DNA of 64,000 nt from Dyella ginsengisoli LA-4 (GCF_000334915.1 NZ_AMSF01000025.1:62001-126000); one strand, 5' to 3'; numbered from the stretch's first letter, positions 40,586 to 51,976 are shown. Translations and numbers: made by a program. Notes: generated from the sequence alone by a model not told the origin.

Positions 40586-41659
40586 CGACGGGCGCGGCGG
40601 CACGAAGCGGGTGGTGTCGAGCTGGAGATCGCGCGCGCGGCCGAAGCCGTGCCGGCGACAGGCGACCTCGAAGCGCCGCTTGAGCAGGTCGGCGAACACG
40701 CCCTGCCCGCGCATGCGGGTGCGGAAGTCGCTGTCGTAGTCGCGCCCGCCGTTCATCTGCTGCACCAGGCTCATCACGTGGGCCGCGCGATCCGGGGCGT
40801 GCAGGGCCAGCCATTCGCGGAACAGCGTCTTCAGCTCGTACGGCAGGCGCACCACGGTGTAGCCGGCGCAGGAGGCGCCCGCGTCGGCGGCCTGTTCGAG
40901 CACCGCCTCCATGTCGCGGTCGTTCAGCGCGGGGATGATCGGCGCGACCAGCACACCCACCGGCACGCCGGCCGCGGCCAGCGCGCGGATCGCTTTGATC
41001 CGCCGGTGCGGGGCGCTGGCGCGCGGTTCCAGCTTGGCCGCGAGGTGGTTGTCCAGCGAGTTCACCGACACGAACACCTGTACCAGGTTGGCCTCGGCCA
41101 TCGGTGCGAGCAGGTCGAGATCGCGCTCGACCAGCGCGTTCTTGGTGACGATCGTGCATGGGTGCCCGCAGCCGGCCAGCAGCTCCAGTGCGGCGCGGGT
41201 GAGGCGCCAGCGCTTCTCGATCGGCTGGTAGGGATCGGTGTTGCTGCCGATGTTGATCGGCTCCACGCGGTAGCCCGGGCGTGACAGTTCGTGGCGCAGC
41301 ACCTCGGCGAGGTTGCCCTTGGCGCGCAGCTTGGTCTCGAAGTCGAGGCCCGGTGACAGGTTGAGGTAGCTGTGCGAAGGCCGCGCGAAGCAGTAGATGC
41401 AGCCGTGCTCGCAGCCGCGGTACGGGTTCATCGCCTGGCTGAAATGAATGTCCGGCGAGTCGTTGCGGGTGATCACGCTGCGCGCGCGTTCTTCGCTGAC
41501 TTCGGTGCGTGGCCGTGGCGCTGCGTCGTCCAGCAGTGCGCTCTGCCAGCCGTCGTCCTCGGCCTGGCGGCGCAGGGTCTCGAAGCGGCCTTCCGGGTTG
41601 GAGGCCGCACCACGGCCTCTGTGGGCCCGGGGCGAAAAGGGGTCGTTGAAGTCGGACAT
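40562..41659 (-). CDS. PA0069-family radical SAM protein
   Basis: A 365-aa SplB-like radical SAM enzyme. The [4Fe-4S] motif is in NPYRGCEHGCIYCFARPSHS (CxxxCxxC), followed by SYLNLSPGLDFETKLRAKGN and INIGSNTDPYQPIEKRWRLT, typical of the PA0069/Rv2578c family. The C terminus holds LFREWLALHAPDRAAHVMSL. The substrate is unknown; relatives repair or modify DNA photoproducts, but this subgroup is uncharacterised. The ATG at 41659 begins MSDFNDPFSPRAHRGRGA, the usual start, rather than the earlier in-frame codon at 41710. Confidence 0.92.
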   Translation of the reverse strand: MSDFNDPFSPRAHRGRGAASNPEGRFETLRRQAEDDGWQSALLDDAAPRPRTEVSEERARSVITRNDSPDIHFSQAMNPYRGCEHGCIYCFARPSHSYLNLSPGLDFETKLRAKGNLAEVLRHELSRPGYRVEPINIGSNTDPYQPIEKRWRLTRAALELLAGCGHPCTIVTKNALVERDLDLLAPMAEANLVQVFVSVNSLDNHLAAKLEPRASAPHRRIKAIRALAAAGVPVGVLVAPIIPALNDRDMEAVLEQAADAGASCAGYTVVRLPYELKTLFREWLALHAPDRAAHVMSLVQQMNGGRDYDSDFRTRMRGQGVFADLLKRRFEVACRRHGFGRARDLQLDTTRFVPPRPSSPQGQLF

Positions 41660-41804
41660 GGGACGCAGCCTGGTTGACAAGCATCTCACCGCGCGCGACC
41701 GCTTTGGCACAACCGGATCGCTGCGCTGACGCCCGGCCCGGAAGCAGGTTTATGATCGGCGCCACCACCGGGGCGCGGCACCGGGTCGACGAGGCATTCC
41801 TCTC

Positions 41805-42032
41805 ATGCGCTGGCTTTGGCTGACCGGAACGGTGCTGGCTTTCGTGCTCTGCTTCACCCGCCACGGGGGCGGGGCCATGGCGATCTGGCTATTGCTGGGC
41901 CTGGTCGGACTGCTGGGCACCGGCCTTGCCTTCGCCCAGACCCGGATCAGCTCCAGCGCCCGCGCCGAATCGCTCTCCAGTTACGACCTGCAGCGGCTGC
42001 GCGAGGGCAAGCCGCCCCTCGGCCACGACTGA
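41805..42032 (+). CDS. Small hypothetical membrane protein (75 aa)
   Basis: A 75-aa protein with two hydrophobic helices (MRWLWLTGTVLAFVLCFTRH and AIWLLLGLVGLLGTGLAFAQ), then a soluble tail, TRISSSARAESLSSYDLQRL. I do not know the function, though short proteins of this kind with a SARAES...DLQRLREG tail seem common in this group of bacteria. It is a stand-alone gene, divergent from the radical SAM gene and followed by a strong terminator. Confidence 0.75.
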   Translation: MRWLWLTGTVLAFVLCFTRHGGGAMAIWLLLGLVGLLGTGLAFAQTRISSSARAESLSSYDLQRLREGKPPLGHD

Positions 42033-42051
42033 GCGATCCCGTCCGTAAAAG

Positions 42052-42079
42052 AAAAGCCACGCCTCGCGGCGTGGCTTTT
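42052..42079. terminator. Bidirectional intrinsic terminator
   Basis: Perfect 12-bp stem AAAAGCCACGCC / GGCGTGGCTTTT with a TCGC loop. The A-run on the left and T-run on the right make it work for both the small membrane protein gene (+) and the porin gene (-). Confidence 0.92.
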
Positions 42080-42123
42080 CGCAGGTATGACCGCGGACGG
42101 CCGGCGCCCGCCGTGGCACCGAC

Positions 42124-43527
42124 TCAGAAGTTGTACTTTGCGCTGAGCGAGACCTGGTTCGCCTTGGTGGTCGTGGTGTTGGTGCCATCGGCCGTGCTGT
42201 CCAGCTCGGAATACAAGTATTCCAGGCCAAGCTCGTACGCGCCGGAGGTGTAGATCAGGTTGAGCGCGGACTGACGATTCTCCAGTCGACCGACCGAGCC
42301 GTGGCCCAGCCAGGCCACCACGTCACTGCGCTTGGGCTTGCTGTAGCCGTAGAACGCGTTGGCGCTCCAGTTCGGCGTGAACTTGTAGCCGGCCTGCAGG
42401 AAGCCGCCGTTCTCCTTGATGTCGCCGAACTGGATCAGGCCGCCGAACACCTGGCCCAGACCCTTGCCGGTGTAAACGTTGCCCTTGAACATCCAGTTGC
42501 CCGGATGCCAGTTGCCGCCCACCTCGAAGCCCTGGCTGTCGATCTTGGTGGCGATCGGCGTTGCCGCGGTGCCGTCGACGCCGCGCAGATCGATCTGCGA
42601 GTAGTGCGCGACGAAGTAGGCCAGCCAGTCCTTGTCCTGCACGTGCAGGCGCGCCTGCAGCTGCGGACGGAAGCCGGCGTTGGCGCCGGTGAGGTAGTTC
42701 ACGTTGTTGCCGGGGCCGTCCCATGAGCCCTCGAAGGCACCCAGGTCCAGTCGCCACTTCGGACCGTCCGAACCGTGGTTGAGATCCTGCATCATCACCA
42801 CGCCCGGGAAGCGCCAGCCGATCATGCCGGTGCCGTAGCCGAGCGGGAAGGCGATGTGGGTGATCGAGGCCGGCACGTTGTCGAGCGGGAACAGCAGGTC
42901 CCACTGCTGGCCGACGCGGATCGTGGTGCCGCTGGAGGCGTTGGCCAGATCCATGTACGCCTGGCGCAGGCGCGGCGTCGGCTGCGACAGCGAGTAGGCG
43001 CCGGTGCCGTTGAAGCCGCCGAAGAAGTCCATCTCGATCCGGCCGCCGCCGGTCCAGTTGTCATTGAACTTGGCGCCCTTGAAGTCGAGCCAGAAGCGGG
43101 TGTTGCGCACGTCGAAGCCGCTGGTGTTGCCGTGCGAGCCGGGCACCGGGAATTCGGCGTTCTGACCGTTGCCGAAGGTGAAGCTCTTGTCCTGGCTGAA
43201 CGCGGTGGCCGAGACGAAGCCATGCAGGGCCACCGATACGCCGGGCGCGCTGCTGAACGCCGACGGGGCCGGGGGCGGCGGCGGCGGCGTGCTGGCGACC
43301 TTCTCGATCTGCTGCTGCTGCGCCTGCTGGTTGCCCTGGATCTGCTGCAGCGCCTCGCGCATCTGCGCCAGCTCCTTCTGCTGCTCGTCGAGCTGGGCCT
43401 GCTGCTTCTCGATCAGCGCCTGCAACGCCTTGACGTCGGTCTTCTGCTTGGTGGCGGCGAACGACGAGCCGGACACCGCCAGCCCGAGCGCGACGGCGAC
43501 GGCGAAGAACATCGGATTTCTTTTCAT
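42124..43527 (-). CDS. DcaP-like trimeric outer-membrane porin
   Basis: A 467-aa outer-membrane protein. A signal peptide (MKRNPMFFAVAVALGLAVSG) precedes a Gln-rich coiled-coil section (about residues 33-75), a Pro-rich linker (STPPPPPPAP), and then a beta-barrel starting GVSVALHGFVSATAFSQDKS and ending in the terminal Phe of SLSAKYNF. This layout matches the DcaP family, whose Acinetobacter member takes up negatively charged substrates such as dicarboxylates. It lies 231 bp downstream of an MHS-family transporter gene on the same strand, behind a strong hairpin, which suggests a shared substrate, probably an organic acid. Confidence 0.88.
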   Translation of the reverse strand: MKRNPMFFAVAVALGLAVSGSSFAATKQKTDVKALQALIEKQQAQLDEQQKELAQMREALQQIQGNQQAQQQQIEKVASTPPPPPPAPSAFSSAPGVSVALHGFVSATAFSQDKSFTFGNGQNAEFPVPGSHGNTSGFDVRNTRFWLDFKGAKFNDNWTGGGRIEMDFFGGFNGTGAYSLSQPTPRLRQAYMDLANASSGTTIRVGQQWDLLFPLDNVPASITHIAFPLGYGTGMIGWRFPGVVMMQDLNHGSDGPKWRLDLGAFEGSWDGPGNNVNYLTGANAGFRPQLQARLHVQDKDWLAYFVAHYSQIDLRGVDGTAATPIATKIDSQGFEVGGNWHPGNWMFKGNVYTGKGLGQVFGGLIQFGDIKENGGFLQAGYKFTPNWSANAFYGYSKPKRSDVVAWLGHGSVGRLENRQSALNLIYTSGAYELGLEYLYSELDSTADGTNTTTTKANQVSLSAKYNF

Positions 43528-43717
43528 GGCTTGTATCCCCGGATGGAAGGACCGGTATCGGTGGAGCTGCGCCCGGTGGGTAGCGCTCCGCCCGTTATCG
43601 ATCGCAAGTGGCGAAACATTAGGAGCACGTTAATCGCGGACTTCGCCCCGGCGCATTACGACTTTCGTCGCGCCGCACCGCCGCGTAAAAAGCTGCGGCA
43701 TCGACCGTGGTCCGACC

Positions 43718-43750
43718 GGTGCCGACCTTCCTCCCGGGAAGGTCGGCACC
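43718..43750 (-). terminator. Strong hairpin between transporter and porin genes
   Basis: Perfect 14-bp arms GGTGCCGACCTTCC / GGAAGGTCGGCACC with a five-base loop, eight bases after the transporter stop. On the minus strand no T-run follows, so it may attenuate or separate the messages rather than end them fully. The rest of the 43528-43758 gap shows no further gene. Confidence 0.6.
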
Positions 43751-43758
43751 GGCACCGC

Positions 43759-45414
43759 TCAGTCGTGGATGGAAACGTGCTTGGTCTCGTGCAGGAACAG
43801 GCCGCCAATCACCACGCTCATCGCGGCGATGATGATCGGGTACCACAGGCCGGCGTAGAAATCGCCCGTGGCCGCCACGATGCCGAACGACACCGAGGGC
43901 AGGAAGCCGCCGAACCAGCCGTTGCCGATGTGGTACGGCAGGCTCATCGAGGTGTAGCGGATGCGGGTCGGGAACATCTCCACCAGCCATGCCGCGATCG
44001 GGCCGTAGACCATGGTGACGTAGATCACCAGGATCCACAGCAGCAGCATCACCATCGGCTTGTTGATCATCGCCGGGTCGGCCTTGGCCGGATAGCCGGC
44101 TGCGTTGACAGCCGCACCGACCTCCTCGCCGAACGCCTTGACCTTGGCGGCGAAGTCCGCCTTGGCCATCTGGGAGCCGTCGAACGACGGGAGGTCCTTG
44201 CCGCCCACCGACACCACCGCCACCGTGCCCGGAGCCGCGGCGACGTTCTCATACGGCACACCGCGCTTGGTCAGGAAGCTCTTGGCCACATCGCAGGAGC
44301 TGGTGAACACCTTCTTGCCGATCAGGTCGATCTGCACGTGGCAGTCCTTCGGATCGGCGGTGACGCGGATGGGCGCGGTAGCAATGGCCGACTCGATCGC
44401 CGGGTTGCCGTAGTGGGTGAGCGCCTTGAAGATCGGGAAGTAGGTCAGCGCGGCCAGCAGGCAGCCGGCGAGCACCACCGGCTTGCGGCCGATGCGGTCG
44501 GACAGCCAGCCGAACACCACGAAGAACGGGGTGCCGATCAGCAGCGCGCCGGCGATCATCAGCTGGGTGGTGGTCGCGTCGATCTTCAGCGTGTTGCCGA
44601 GGAAGTACATCGCGTAGAACTGGCCGGCGTACCACACCACGGCCTGGCCGGCGGTGGCACCGAGCAGCGCCAGGATCACCACCTTGAGGTTGCCCCAGCG
44701 GGCGAAGGACTCGGTCAGCGGCGCGGTCGACTGGCGGCCCTCTTCCTTCATCTGCTTGAACGCCGGCGACTCCGACAGCTGGAGGCGGATGTACACCGAC
44801 ACGGCCAGCAGCACCGAGGACAGCAGGAACGGGATGCGCCAGCCCCACTCGTCGAACTTCGGACCCAGCGCGACCTTGCAGCCCAGGATCACCAGCAGCG
44901 ACAGGAACAGGCCGAACGTCGCGGTGATCTGGATGAAGCTGGTGTAAAGGCCGCGCTTGCCGTCCGGCGCATGCTCGGCCACGTAGGTCGCCGCACCACC
45001 GTACTCGCCGCCAAGGGCCAGGCCCTGCAGCAGGCGCAGCGCGATCAGGATCACCGGAGCAGCGACACCGATGGTTCCGTAATTCGGCAACACGCCGACC
45101 AGGAACGTCGACAGGCCCATGATCAGGATGGTGACGAGGAAGGTGTACTTGCGGCCCACCAGGTCACCGATGCGCCCGAACACGATCGCGCCGAACGGAC
45201 GCACCGCGAAGCCGGCGGCAAAGGCCAGCAGGGCGAACACGAAGCCGGACGCTTCGTTGAGACCGGAGAAGAACTGCTTGGCAATGATCGCCGCCAGCGA
45301 GCCGTAAAGGTAGAAGTCGTACCACTCGAAGACGGTGCCGAGGCTGGATGCGAAGATCACCCGCCGATGGCTGACATCGAGCGCGGTATCCGCGGTGGTG
45401 CCGGTGGTGGCCAT
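43759..45414 (-). CDS. MHS family MFS transporter (organic acid/proton symporter)
   Basis: A 551-aa major facilitator of the metabolite:H+ symporter family. Marks are SLGTVFEWYDFYLYGSLAAI at the start, GRIGDLVGRKYTFLVTILIM, ALRLLQGLALGGEYGGAATY, and EMFPTRIRYTSMSLPYHIGN. Twelve helices are expected. It is longer than the usual 430-450 because of an insertion of about 110 residues (roughly 343-453) between membrane helices, containing a Cys pair (DCHVQI and SSCDVA) and an acidic stretch. The ATG at 45414 is divergent from acs with a 336-bp shared control region. Acetate, citrate or a similar organic acid is the likely cargo by context. Confidence 0.9.
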   Translation of the reverse strand: MATTGTTADTALDVSHRRVIFASSLGTVFEWYDFYLYGSLAAIIAKQFFSGLNEASGFVFALLAFAAGFAVRPFGAIVFGRIGDLVGRKYTFLVTILIMGLSTFLVGVLPNYGTIGVAAPVILIALRLLQGLALGGEYGGAATYVAEHAPDGKRGLYTSFIQITATFGLFLSLLVILGCKVALGPKFDEWGWRIPFLLSSVLLAVSVYIRLQLSESPAFKQMKEEGRQSTAPLTESFARWGNLKVVILALLGATAGQAVVWYAGQFYAMYFLGNTLKIDATTTQLMIAGALLIGTPFFVVFGWLSDRIGRKPVVLAGCLLAALTYFPIFKALTHYGNPAIESAIATAPIRVTADPKDCHVQIDLIGKKVFTSSCDVAKSFLTKRGVPYENVAAAPGTVAVVSVGGKDLPSFDGSQMAKADFAAKVKAFGEEVGAAVNAAGYPAKADPAMINKPMVMLLLWILVIYVTMVYGPIAAWLVEMFPTRIRYTSMSLPYHIGNGWFGGFLPSVSFGIVAATGDFYAGLWYPIIIAAMSVVIGGLFLHETKHVSIHD

Positions 45415-45750
45415 GCTGTATTCCCCTCTGGTCAGGACGGCTCCGCGCCAGGGCGGAGGTGGTGCCGCGTCACCGCGGCCATGTTTCGGGGCCGGACCTC
45501 CCCCGGTCCGTGATGCCCCGTCAAACACGTGATGCCTCCGCGCGACGATCGTGCCGGTGGCAAGACGTCGCAGTGGGGGCGTGGCCGAGCATGGGGATGC
45601 TGCAATGCGCGCAGCTATTCGGCTTTGGTCGAGAATCGACGAAAGTCGAAGCGGTTCCGCGGGGGTGCTGCAGTGCGTCGAACGCTACACTCGGGCAAGG
45701 GCGTCGGCATCCCCGCCATCGCGCCACGCAGCCATCCCAAGGAGCCCGTC
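45415..45750. promoter_or_regulatory. 336-bp divergent control region between MHS transporter and acs
   Basis: This is the only gene-free stretch above 300 bp. It holds no convincing open frame. At 45628-45640 GTCGA and TCGAC form a 5-bp inverted repeat around GAA, and a further GTCGA follows at 45645-45649. This makes a candidate binding site for the CrbR regulator or another activator. AAGGAG just before 45751 is the acs ribosome site. No sigma-54 site was found by eye. Confidence 0.4.
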
Positions 45751-47691
<1,941 letters not shown>

Positions 47692-47734
47692 CCATGAGCG
47701 GGAGCGCAGTGGATGCGTTCCCGCGAGCCATCCC

Positions 47735-48409
47735 ATGCCCGACGTTCTGATCGCCGACGACCATCCCCTGTTCCGCGACGCACTGGAGCGCGCGGTGGTC
47801 TCCGCCCTGCCCGCGGCCGCAGTGCATTGCGCGGACAGCGTCGACAAACTGATGGCGCTGATCGAGCAGTATCCGGAGGCGGACCTGCTGCTACTGGACC
47901 TGCACATGCCCGGTGCCCGCGGCTACTCGGCCCTGGCACACATCCGGGGCCAGTACCCGGGCCTGCCGACCATCGTCGTTTCCGGCCATGAGGAGGCCCA
48001 GGTGGCTCGCCGCGCGCTGGCACACGGCGCCTCGGCCTACATTCCGAAGTCGACGCCGGGCGACGAGATCGTGCAGGCGATCCATGCCGTGCTCGACGGC
48101 AACACCTGGCTGCCGCACCAGCTGGTCGGCGGCGAGATCGCGCTCAAGCGCGACGAGGCCGACGTCGCCGCACGGGTTGCGTCGCTGACACCGCAGCAGT
48201 TCCGCGTGCTGACGATGATCGCCGAGGGCCAGCTCAACAAGCAGATCGCGTGGGACCTGGGTGTGTCCGAGGCGACGGTGAAAGCCCACATGACCGCGAT
48301 CATGCGCAAACTGGGGGTCAACAACCGCACCCAGGTAGCGCTTGCCGCAAGCCAGCTGGCGGTGGACCCCGGCGCCATGCAGCCGTTCCCCGACGACGAC
48401 TCGGAGTAG
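47735..48409 (+). CDS. crbR: LuxR/NarL-type response regulator, CrbR-like
   Basis: A 224-aa regulator with an N-terminal receiver (PDVLIADDHPLFRDALERAV; phosphoacceptor Asp in LLLLDLHMPGARGYSAL; Lys in SAYIPKSTPGDEIV) and a C-terminal LuxR helix-turn-helix (LTPQQFRVLTMIAEGQLNKQ, then IAWDLGVSEATVKAHMTAIM). In Pseudomonas and Vibrio, CrbR activates acs when signalled by the SSF-type kinase CrbS. Here it directly follows acs and converges with crbS, so the assignment is strong. It probably binds the acs and transporter promoter region. Confidence 0.9.
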   Translation: MPDVLIADDHPLFRDALERAVVSALPAAAVHCADSVDKLMALIEQYPEADLLLLDLHMPGARGYSALAHIRGQYPGLPTIVVSGHEEAQVARRALAHGASAYIPKSTPGDEIVQAIHAVLDGNTWLPHQLVGGEIALKRDEADVAARVASLTPQQFRVLTMIAEGQLNKQIAWDLGVSEATVKAHMTAIMRKLGVNNRTQVALAASQLAVDPGAMQPFPDDDSE

Positions 48410-48418
48410 GCGCGGCGA

Positions 48419-51400
48419 TCAGCCGTTGCTGGCCTGGCGACGCACCAGCGCTCCGAGCAGCGCGCGCAGCGCAGCCGGGCGCACCGGTTTGTGCAGCAGC
48501 GGGTAGCCGAGTTCGCGCGCGCGCTGCTTCAGCTCGCTGCTGCCGTCGGCGGTGATCATCGCCACCGGCGGCAGGCTGCCCAGCCGCAGCCGCAACTGGT
48601 TCAACGCCTGCAGGCCATCGGTGCTGTCGGCCAGGTGGTAGTCCGCCAGCACCAGGTCGACCCCGCCGCGACGCAGCTCGGCCTCGGCCTGCGCCACGTC
48701 CTCGGCAAGCCGGCAATCGACGCCCCAGCGCCCGAGCAGGGCCTTCATACCATCGAGGATGGCCGGGTCGTTGTCCAGGCAAAGCACGGTCAGCGGCAAC
48801 TGTTCGCCGGTCGGCAGGCGCGGGGCGACCGCGGGGCGACGGGGCACCGCAGCCACACGCGGCACGACGCATCCGAAGCAGCTGCCGTGTCCCTCGCGCG
48901 AATGCAGTTCGAGACGATGCCCCATGATCGCCGCGATGCGGTCGCAGATCGACAGTCCCAGGCCCAGCCCCTTCTCGCCCCACGGCGAAGGCCGCTGCAG
49001 GCGCTGGAACTCGTCGAAGATGTGCGCACGCTGCTCCGGCGCGATGCCGGGCCCGGTGTCCCATACCTGGATGCGCACCTCGTCGCCGTCGCGCCGCGCG
49101 CCCAGCAGCACGCCACCTTCGCGGGTGTAGCGCAGGGCATTGGAGAGGAAGTTCTGCAGGATCCGCCGCAGCAGCTGCGGATCGCTGCGGATGGACAGGT
49201 TGGTCGGCACCACGCGCAGTCGCAGGCCACGCTGCTCGGCGACCACGGCGAACTGCGCGCGCAGGGAATCGAACAGGTCGGCCAGGGCGAAATCGCCGAA
49301 CTCCGGCTGATAGCGTCCGGCATCCAGTCGCGAGACGTCGAGCAACGCGTCCAGGAGGTCCTCGGCGGCACGGAACGAGGCGTCGATGCGCTCGGCCAGG
49401 CGGCGCGACTCCTCATCCAATGCCGGCTGCTGGCGCAGGGCCGAGGTGAACAGGCGGGCGGCGTTGAGCGGCTGCAGCAGGTCATGGCTGGCGGCGGCGA
49501 GGAAACGGGTCTTGGAGACCATGGCCGCCTCCGCCTCGCGCTGCGCGCGCGCGGTGGCGTCCAGCGCCTCGCTCAACTCGGCGGTGCGCTGGTCCACCCG
49601 TTGCTCGAGATTCTCGTTCGCCTCGCGCAGCGCGAGCTCGGCATGCTTGTAGGCGGTGACGTCGGTGTAGGTGGTGACATAGCCGCCACCGGGCAACGGC
49701 CGGCCGCGCATCTCGATCACCGTCCCGTCCGGGCGCACGCGCTGGAACAGGTGCGGCGTACCGGCGCGCAGGTGGCCGATGCGCTTGGCCACGTGTTCCT
49801 CCACCTCGCCCGGGCCGCATTCGCCGTGCTCGGCGTTCCAGCGGATCAGGTCGGCGACCGGCACGCCGATGTAGACCATGCCGTCGGGGTAGTCGAACAG
49901 CTCGAGGTAACGGCGGTTCCAGGTGACCAGGCGCATCCGCGCATCGACCACGCTGATGCCCTGGGAGACGTTCTCCAGCGTGGTGGAGAGCAGCTCGCGG
50001 TTGAAGCGAAGCTCCTGCGAGGCTTCGTCCATCAGCGCCATCGCCTCGGCGATGTCCAGGCCCGAGCCGGACAGCGCGCCCATCAGGATCCGCCGCGCGC
50101 TGGCCGCACCCACCGCGCCGGCGAGCAGGCGTTCGGTGTACTGGATCAGCGCGCGGTCGGCCGATTCGTTCGGCTCCAGCGCCTTGCCCTGGCGCAGGCC
50201 GTATTCGGCGAAAGCGCGTTGCGAACTGCGCTCGCCCACGATGCGACCGGCAATCGTCATCAGGTCGCCCACCGCGACGCGCCCGCGCCAGTCGCCGCTG
50301 CCGCTGCTGCTGGCGATATAGGGATCGACGAACATCGCGGCATGGATGCGCTCGGCCAGGCTGGGTCGGAAGCGCAGCGAGATGAACACCAGGCAGCCCA
50401 CGTTGAGCAGCAGCGACCAGAAGGTGCTGTGCATCACCGGGTCCCAGCCGCTGAGGTGGAACAGCGCCTGCGGCCGCAGCCAGGAGATGCCGAACGGCCC
50501 CTCCTGCAGCCAGCTGGCATGGCGATCGATGGCCGGCAGCAGCAGGGTGTAGAACCAGGAGGCGAAGCCGGCGAGCAGGCCGATCGCCACACCGGACTGG
50601 CTGGCGCCACGCCAGTACAGCGCCGCGATGATCGCCGGCGCGAACTGCGCCACCGCGGCGAAGGCCAGCAGGCCGGTCGCCGCCAGATTGGCGTTGTCCG
50701 CGACCAGCCGGTAATAGCCGTAGGCCAGCAGCGAAAGCGAGATGATGGCCACGCGCCGGATGCGCAGCAGCAGCAGCGAAAGGTCCTGGCGCTGCTCCAG
50801 CCGCAGCCGTCGGATGCGCAGCAAGGCCGGCATCACCAGGTCGTTGCTGATCATGGTCGAGAGCGCCACGGTGGCGACGATCACCATCCCGGTTGCGGCG
50901 GAGAAACCGCCGATGAACGCCACCAGGGCCATGCCGCGGTCGCCGTGCGCCAGCGGCAGGTTGAGCACCCAGGCATCGGCCAGCCCACCGCGTACCGCCG
51001 GCAGATGCATGCCGGCGGCCACGATCGGCAGCACCGCCGCGCTGATCAGCAGCATGTACAACGGGAACATCCAGCGCGCACGGTGCAGGTCGTGGGGGTC
51101 CTCGCACTCCACCACGCCGATCTGGAACTGCCGCGGCAGACAGAACATCGCGAGAAAGGCGAGCACGGTCTGCGCCAGGAAGCCCGGCGACTGGCCCTGG
51201 GTGAACCGCGCTGGCGGCAGCGCTGCCAGGGCATCCCAGCCGGGCCCGCGCCAGAGGGCGTAGATGGCGAGCGTGAGGAAGGCGACCAGCTTGATGATCG
51301 ACTCCAGCGCGATCGCCAGCATCATCCCGTGATGGTGTTCGCTGGCGTCGATGCTGCGGGTGCCGAACAGGATGGCGAATGCGGCCAGCAACAGCGCACA

Positions 51401-51889
51401 CCAGAGCGCGCTGTCCGCGGAAGGAATGATCGACGTCGGCCCGGTATCCGACAGCACGTCCACCGACATCGCCATCGCCTTGAACTGCAGTGCGAGGTAG
51501 GGCACGACAGCCGTGACCGCGATCAGCGCGACCAGCGCGGCCAGGCCGTGCGATTTGCCGAAGCGCGCGCCGATGAAGTCGGCGATGGTGGTGATGTTGC
51601 GCTGGCCGGCCACGGTTACCAGCCGGCTCATCAGGCCGAAGCCGAACAGGAACAGCAGCGCCGGACCCAGGTAGATCGGCAGGTAGGCAAGGCCATCACG
51701 CGCCGCCGTGCCGACCGCACCGTAGAACGTCCAGGACGAACAGTAGACGGCAAGCGCCAGGCTGTAGACCAGCGGCCGCAGGGACGCCTTGCGCGGGTAC
51801 AGCGGGTTGCGGTCGCCCTTCCAGGCGACCACGAAGAGCAGCCCCACGTAGAGTGCGGCCACGATCAGCAGCAGCCAGCCTGAAATCAC
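48419..51889 (-). CDS. crbS: CrbS-like hybrid sensor kinase with sodium:solute symporter domain
   Basis: A 1,156-aa membrane kinase. The first 500 residues are an SSF transporter-like domain of about 13 helices, beginning ISGWLLLIVAALYVGLLFVV and including ALAVYCSSWTFYGAVGTAAR and GQRNITTIADFIGARFGKSH. A PAS region follows (VVDARMRLVTWNRRYLELFD), then a coiled coil, HisKA with AAASHDLLQPLNAARLF (His802), a HATPase domain (ILQNFLSNALRYTREGG, DTGPGIAP, GLGLGLSICD), and a C-terminal receiver (VDLVLADYHLADS, Asp1083). The GTG at 51889 is chosen because the first helix begins there; the longer frame to 51988 adds a basic tail without character. It converges with crbR (9-bp gap). Confidence 0.92.
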   Translation of the reverse strand: MISGWLLLIVAALYVGLLFVVAWKGDRNPLYPRKASLRPLVYSLALAVYCSSWTFYGAVGTAARDGLAYLPIYLGPALLFLFGFGLMSRLVTVAGQRNITTIADFIGARFGKSHGLAALVALIAVTAVVPYLALQFKAMAMSVDVLSDTGPTSIIPSADSALWCALLLAAFAILFGTRSIDASEHHHGMMLAIALESIIKLVAFLTLAIYALWRGPGWDALAALPPARFTQGQSPGFLAQTVLAFLAMFCLPRQFQIGVVECEDPHDLHRARWMFPLYMLLISAAVLPIVAAGMHLPAVRGGLADAWVLNLPLAHGDRGMALVAFIGGFSAATGMVIVATVALSTMISNDLVMPALLRIRRLRLEQRQDLSLLLLRIRRVAIISLSLLAYGYYRLVADNANLAATGLLAFAAVAQFAPAIIAALYWRGASQSGVAIGLLAGFASWFYTLLLPAIDRHASWLQEGPFGISWLRPQALFHLSGWDPVMHSTFWSLLLNVGCLVFISLRFRPSLAERIHAAMFVDPYIASSSGSGDWRGRVAVGDLMTIAGRIVGERSSQRAFAEYGLRQGKALEPNESADRALIQYTERLLAGAVGAASARRILMGALSGSGLDIAEAMALMDEASQELRFNRELLSTTLENVSQGISVVDARMRLVTWNRRYLELFDYPDGMVYIGVPVADLIRWNAEHGECGPGEVEEHVAKRIGHLRAGTPHLFQRVRPDGTVIEMRGRPLPGGGYVTTYTDVTAYKHAELALREANENLEQRVDQRTAELSEALDATARAQREAEAAMVSKTRFLAAASHDLLQPLNAARLFTSALRQQPALDEESRRLAERIDASFRAAEDLLDALLDVSRLDAGRYQPEFGDFALADLFDSLRAQFAVVAEQRGLRLRVVPTNLSIRSDPQLLRRILQNFLSNALRYTREGGVLLGARRDGDEVRIQVWDTGPGIAPEQRAHIFDEFQRLQRPSPWGEKGLGLGLSICDRIAAIMGHRLELHSREGHGSCFGCVVPRVAAVPRRPAVAPRLPTGEQLPLTVLCLDNDPAILDGMKALLGRWGVDCRLAEDVAQAEAELRRGGVDLVLADYHLADSTDGLQALNQLRLRLGSLPPVAMITADGSSELKQRARELGYPLLHKPVRPAALRALLGALVRRQASNG

Positions 51890-51976
51890 CGTTGGCCCTC
51901 GCCCGATGCGCGCGCGTCCGTGGCGCTCCTGTCCGGTTCTTGTGCTGGCCGCATGCGGCCCGGCACCATGCCGGGC

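Noticed and set aside
42775-45513. 912-residue open frame on the plus strand
   Set aside because: Antisense to the porin and MHS transporter, both of which have clear signatures.
48491-51883. 1,130-residue open frame on the plus strand opposite crbS
   Set aside because: Shadow of the kinase gene; rich in Gln, His, Arg and Ala without motifs.
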